From: Marvania coccoides
Lineage: Eukaryota > Chlorophyta > Trebouxiophyceae > Chlorellales > Chlorellaceae
Assembly (NCBI GenBank): GCA_963854735.1
Contig: OY978104.1
Coordinates: 62,001 to 126,000 of the forward strand
Direction of reading: 5' to 3'
Length of the DNA: 64,000 nucleotides
A program made the translations under genes and the position numbers. Position 1 is the stretch's first letter, and each line of letters opens with the position of its first letter. The notes under the pieces were generated by a model. That model ran no database searches and was not told the origin of the DNA. It saw only the letters and a list, made by a program, of their open reading frames with translations. Of this stretch, positions 60,284-64,000 are shown in pieces.

Positions 60284-62832
60284 ATGAAGCCTGTCGTGAT
60301 AGTTGCCTGCCTGGCGCTTCCCATGATAGCTCTGACGCTGTCCTATCCAAATCTCCCCCGCCTGTCGCCTCGATCCGACAGAGGTCCGCCATTCACCCTT
60401 CTTCACTTATTGCTGCTTTGAAACATGATACCAACAGGTTCGTTATGTTTGCAGATCACGTGCGCTTCAACAGCAACCGCCGCTTCTCTGCCGATAAGGA
60501 GGAGGCCCGATCGCCTTCTCCTCTGCCAGGTCCTAAGGCGGAGGGAAAAAAACCGCTCCTCAATCGCCCTCCCTCCCCCACCAAAGCAAATAAACCATTG
60601 GTAGAGTCGCGCGTCACCATTCTGGGGTCCATGCAGATGGGCGGGTCATTCACCAGGCAGCGCTATCGCTTTGAAAACGTCCACCTGAGCTCTTCAGACA
60701 CGCTGTCGGTGTTTTTGCCTGAAGGAGTGGAGCTGCCGAAGGTCGAAACGTCGCTGGATGTGGTGCATGGCCACGCCAAGGGCGGTCACCTACCCACCGA
60801 GCTGTTTTACATGTCGCACAACCCCAAGCGGGTTGTCAGCCTGGGAGTGCATTACCGGCGAGCGACAGCTGCCGCGCAGCCCAGATGCCGGCGCTGGGAG
60901 GAGAGGCCGGTGCTTCTGCTCCAGGTATGCATCCATTTATCAATTTTTCAAAAATTGTTGTTTTCGTTAGCTTCGTGTAGCTTATTTTCCAGTTTTTTTC
61001 TTCCAGGTGCCCCACAACACAAATATCTGGCACTCTTGGAACGACGGCCTGGTGGGAGCGTACCAGACGCTGCGGGAGGACGGTTTACTCCCTCTGGCAG
61101 AGATTGACGGCGAGGGCAACATGAAGGAGTACACAGCGGATCTGGACACGAAGGGTTGCCCGCCAGAGATTGAGCTAGGCTCAGGGCTGGGGCCAGAATG
61201 GATGCCAGTGGAGTGCAGTAGACCAAGGACCGGCTTTGTGACCGCCAGGAAATGCAGTCCTGCGAAGGATGCGTGGTGCGCAGCGGGCGTGGTGGCAGTT
61301 AACAGAAGCCAGGGGCCCATCATATTGAGGGCTGATGGGACGTATCCCTTCATTCCGAAGTGGGAAGCGATGCTGCAGGCGGTCAGCGAAGATGTCAGGT
61401 CAGGGGGAATGGTGTCGAACTTTTTGGGTATCGTGCCAAGGCTGTTGACCAATTTTTTCTTATCGATGTTTCTTTCCTTTTCCACGTGTTTATGCAGAGA
61501 GTGGGACACGGAGATCGGGACCTGCTTCAGGGAGCTGTACATTGGGAAGAGCAACACGCTGAACTTCTTGATAGCGCTGCGCAGATACGAAATGACGACA
61601 AACCTGGCGATCGTGCAGGTACGGTTCAATGTTATGAATGAGACGCCGCATTTTTTATTCAAGCGTAAATTATGCATGGAGCTAACTCTGAATTTTGTGT
61701 ATATTTTTTTGTCTCAGGAGCTGCAAAAGAAGGCGCTTGCAGGCTTCCAGGCGGTGATGGCCACTGTGTTCAGATCGAAATCCAAGCATGAGCCGGCGTG
61801 GAAGGGGTATGCAGACCCTGGGATGGAGAGGCTGCGACAGGGCATTGGGCTGGAGGATGTCACAGAGCTGGAGGCGCTGAGAAAGGCGCGGAGGAGGTCG
61901 ATACGGGACGATGAGCGAGCAACAGACGATGAGAAGCAGGGGCTGAGGAGGGCATTGATACGCAGCCGCGATGAACTGAAGGAGCTCACCAAGGGATTGG
62001 GGCAGCGTGCACGCCGAAGATCTGGGTCTGGCAGCCGGCCAGTGGTGACTCTTATGTCTCGCAGCGCGCTAAGGTGAAATCTGAGATTCGTCGGTCTTTC
62101 CGCACCCTTTCTCTAGATGCCAAAATGAGTAAAACTTTCATCTGACACCCTGATTTCTTTCTGGAATAACAGTCGAGCTGTTTTGAACGAGGCTGACGTG
62201 GTAGAGTTCATTTTGTACAATTACGATGTCACCGTTAAAGTAACGACGCTGGAGGAGCCCCTGCTTGAGACGACGCAGCTTCTGGCGGGCACTGACGTGC
62301 TCATAGCCAGCCACGGCGCTGGGCTCACAAACGGTCTCTTTCTCAAGCCTGGGGGTGTGGCCATGCAGCTATTCCCGTACGGCTGGCGACACCCAGGCGT
62401 GAAGAGGACCATTCGGGGGTGAGCAGTTTGCATATGCTTTGCTTCCTATTTCAAACTTCTGCAATTTGCGTCATTATTACACCTTCATTAATACATGCAA
62501 AAATGTGTAAAGTAATATAGCATTTTCGGCCATTCCTTTGGTGCAGCTACGCTTATGGCGAGATCATCGAGGCGAGGGGGTGTGAATACATGGAGTGGGT
62601 GAACCCAAACCCTGGGAACGCTTACATGCGGCGCTGCGACTTCAAAAAAAAAACTGTGGAGAGTTACTCGGTGCACCCGCTGTCGGAGTGGCCGCTGCCG
62701 GTGGATAACCACCCCGGCAACCACTGGATCTACATGAACACGCGGGTTGGTCTGGCGGAGATTGCACCACACCTTCGCGAGCTGATGGAGAAGGCAGGCG
62801 TTCCTCCTTCTCCTGCAGCAGCAGACGCATGA
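60284..62832 (+). CDS. GT61-family glycosyltransferase 2
   Basis: Tandem paralog of the preceding gene. Exons are 60284-60383, 60455-60924, 61007-61398, 61498-61618, 61718-62073, 62173-62418 and 62547-62832, all GT-AG, giving 656 residues. MKPVVIVACLALPMIALTLS is the signal-anchor. GT61 landmarks match GT61-1: YRFENVHLSSSDTL, NTNIWHSWNDGLVGAYQ, the Cys-rich part, TDVLIASHGAGLTNGLF, KPGGVAMQLFPYGW and HWIYMN. Only the intron before VPHNTNIWHS is shared between the two genes; the remaining ones differ in number and place. Donor sugar and product unknown. Confidence 0.9.
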
Positions 62833-63499
62833 ATGCTTTTTTTCCTTATTTATGTTTGTTATTATAATTTCCTTGGTTATTTGCATTGCAATTAATTTCC
62901 CTAGCCATATTTACACGTTTTTATATAATTGTTCTTCTCCGCCCGTCCTATTTCTTTAACAAGTTTTTCAGTCTCTGCCTACATTATTTATAAATCGATT
63001 GAACTGCGCTGCTACCTGCTGATGCGTTTTAAACTCGTTTAATACCTGTATAGCTTACTCAAATTCCAGCAAGGGGGAGGAAAACCGGCTAGCATTTGAA
63101 TTGTAAAGAAATAAGAACACGTTGAAGAAATTCGGAGCGTCTGGTGATGTCAACACCATCATCTGGTAGCAACCAAGCAGCGCGTAGGTACCTTTGTCTT
63201 TTGCATAGTGAACGTATCTCGCTCTGACGCCTGACGCCGCATCGTCTCCCAGCATGCTGCTTACACAGTGGGGTCTTTGCTTTCTTTTTCAACTTCAGTG
63301 CAACTTCGAAAGGAATTGTTCTAAAGTAAAGTAGAGAGGTCTTAAAAATCTTAAAATATGTGTTTTTGTTGTAGGTGGTGTGCTTGAGGTTTTAACTAGT
63401 TGCCCTGGCCGGGCCTGATATAAATATTGTCTCCCTCTCCCCCCGTCCCAATGCACTTGACTTGTTTTAGAATTTATCTGAGGTCAGAAAGTGGAGAGG
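62833..63499. other. intergenic
   Basis: About 670 bases, AT-rich, after the GT61-2 stop. A TATAAATA element at 63419-63426 lies about 75 bases before the ATG at 63500. Nothing else recognised. Confidence 0.45.
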
Positions 63500-64000
63500 A
63501 TGGCGAAGGAGGGTTTATTAAACGTCTATAGTAAAAGGCACCTGTTTCCACCCCAAAGCAGCCCGGCCAAAAACTATGCCGCAAATCTGCCGCCCAGCGA
63601 GTCAAAAACCGCCACGGCTGGAAGGCGGAGTGCCTCGGAATTTTCAAAACTAACATTTCTTTGGCACGACGGAAGTGTGTTTTTGGTGCACCTGGCCCCT
63701 GTATCTGTGCGGTTGTGCTCCATGCATGATGCATCTTTTGTTCAATGCCATTCAGATGTATTGCGTTCTTCTCATTCCCCTATGCTGAAAGGCTCCGTCC
63801 GAGCTTGTGTCGCCCTTTCCTGTGTAAAAATCATCATCAGGCTGAGTGACTGGGCGCGCCAAAACTCAGCAACTGTTTTGGCAGTGCGCGGCAACTGCCA
63901 GCAAATGCCTGTTATAAAAAGGCTAGAGCTAATGGACGCTGAACATATATATTGTTCATGGTCCCAAACATGCGCCCCTCTCGCATTTCTGCTTCCAAAC
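63500..64000 (+). CDS. open frame running off the right edge, uncharacterised
   Basis: From the ATG at 63500 the frame stays open for 167 codons to the last base. The first 50 residues (MAKEGLLNVYSKRHLFPPQ, Ser/Lys-rich onward) look protein-like; the later part has scattered Cys and no recognised domain, and may contain introns. A TATA-like box at 63913-63922 inside the frame argues that the downstream part may instead be the promoter of a gene beyond the edge. Confidence 0.3.
   Translation, partial: MAKEGLLNVYSKRHLFPPQSSPAKNYAANLPPSESKTATAGRRSASEFSKLTFLWHDGSVFLVHLAPVSVRLCSMHDASFVQCHSDVLRSSHSPMLKGSVRACVALSCVKIIIRLSDWARQNSATVLAVRGNCQQMPVIKRLELMDAEHIYCSWSQTCAPLAFLLPN
63913..63922 (+). promoter_or_regulatory. 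TATA-like element near the right edge
   Basis: TATAAAAAGG matches a strong TATA box and lies about 80 bases before the window end. It might drive a gene starting just beyond the edge; it could also be chance within the open frame at 63500. Confidence 0.3.

Noticed and set aside
63474..63734. Minus-strand frame of 86 codons
   Set aside because: Overlaps the plus-strand frame at 63500 and has no recognisable features.

Overview
The window is nuclear DNA from a photosynthetic eukaryote, most likely a green alga (Chlorophyta). Nearly every gene is split by short spliceosomal introns, mostly about 70-250 bases, with GT-AG or occasionally GC-AG ends. Exons are GC-rich and spacers are AT-rich with long homopolymers. 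The gene content is typical of the green lineage: an Alfin-like PHD protein, a nuclear-encoded plastid acetyl-CoA carboxylase alpha subunit, starch synthase III with a starch-binding region, a plastid-type GGPP synthase, a plant-type RS splicing factor and short plant-like ionotropic glutamate receptors. The species was not identified. No rRNA, tRNA, CRISPR array, transposon or virus-derived gene was recognised.

Layout. 0-10 kb: Alfin-like (cut by the left edge), an unknown gene, RPS2, a mitochondrial-type solanesyl/polyprenyl diphosphate synthase, TRAPPC2L, and ethanolamine-phosphate cytidylyltransferase. 10-21.5 kb: plastid ACCase alpha, RPS12, a DDX3/Ded1-type RNA helicase, starch synthase III. 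21.8-30.6 kb: an Obg GTPase, a GET2/CAMLG-like membrane protein, a COPI-associated/TVP15-like protein, SmE, a ZNF830-like protein and ALG10. 30.8-38.2 kb: GGPP synthase and a head-to-head pair of ionotropic glutamate receptor genes. 38.4-52.8 kb: golgin-84-like, a DEAH-box helicase, an RS splicing factor, TSEN34, a lipid phosphate phosphatase, a nucleotide-sugar transporter, cyclin L and ribosomal protein bL17. 53-64 kb: a CPBP/CAAX-type protease, Sec61 gamma, an AlgH/UPF0301 protein, two tandem GT61 glycosyltransferases and an open frame running off the right edge.

How the genes relate. There are no operons. Several genes serve the secretory pathway (TRAPPC2L, GET2-like, TVP15-like, ALG10, golgin-84, sugar transporter, Sec61 gamma, GT61 pair). 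Others serve RNA processing (SmE, ZNF830-like, DEAH helicase, RS factor, TSEN34, cyclin L, DDX3). Plastid functions are ACCase alpha, starch synthase, GGPP synthase, bL17 and probably the CPBP and AlgH proteins. The first sixteen genes alternate strictly between strands, so most promoters are shared between head-to-head neighbours and most 3' ends converge.

The most interesting signals are (1) a related block of about 50 bases found in three introns of the two divergent glutamate-receptor paralogs, two of those introns being absent from the other paralog, which suggests an introner-like intron gain; (2) the compact receptor pair itself; (3) the strand alternation; and (4) three introns whose reading frames call for GC donor sites. 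Exon boundaries were placed by eye from splice consensus, reading-frame continuity and family conservation. Starts or first exons that remain uncertain are marked.
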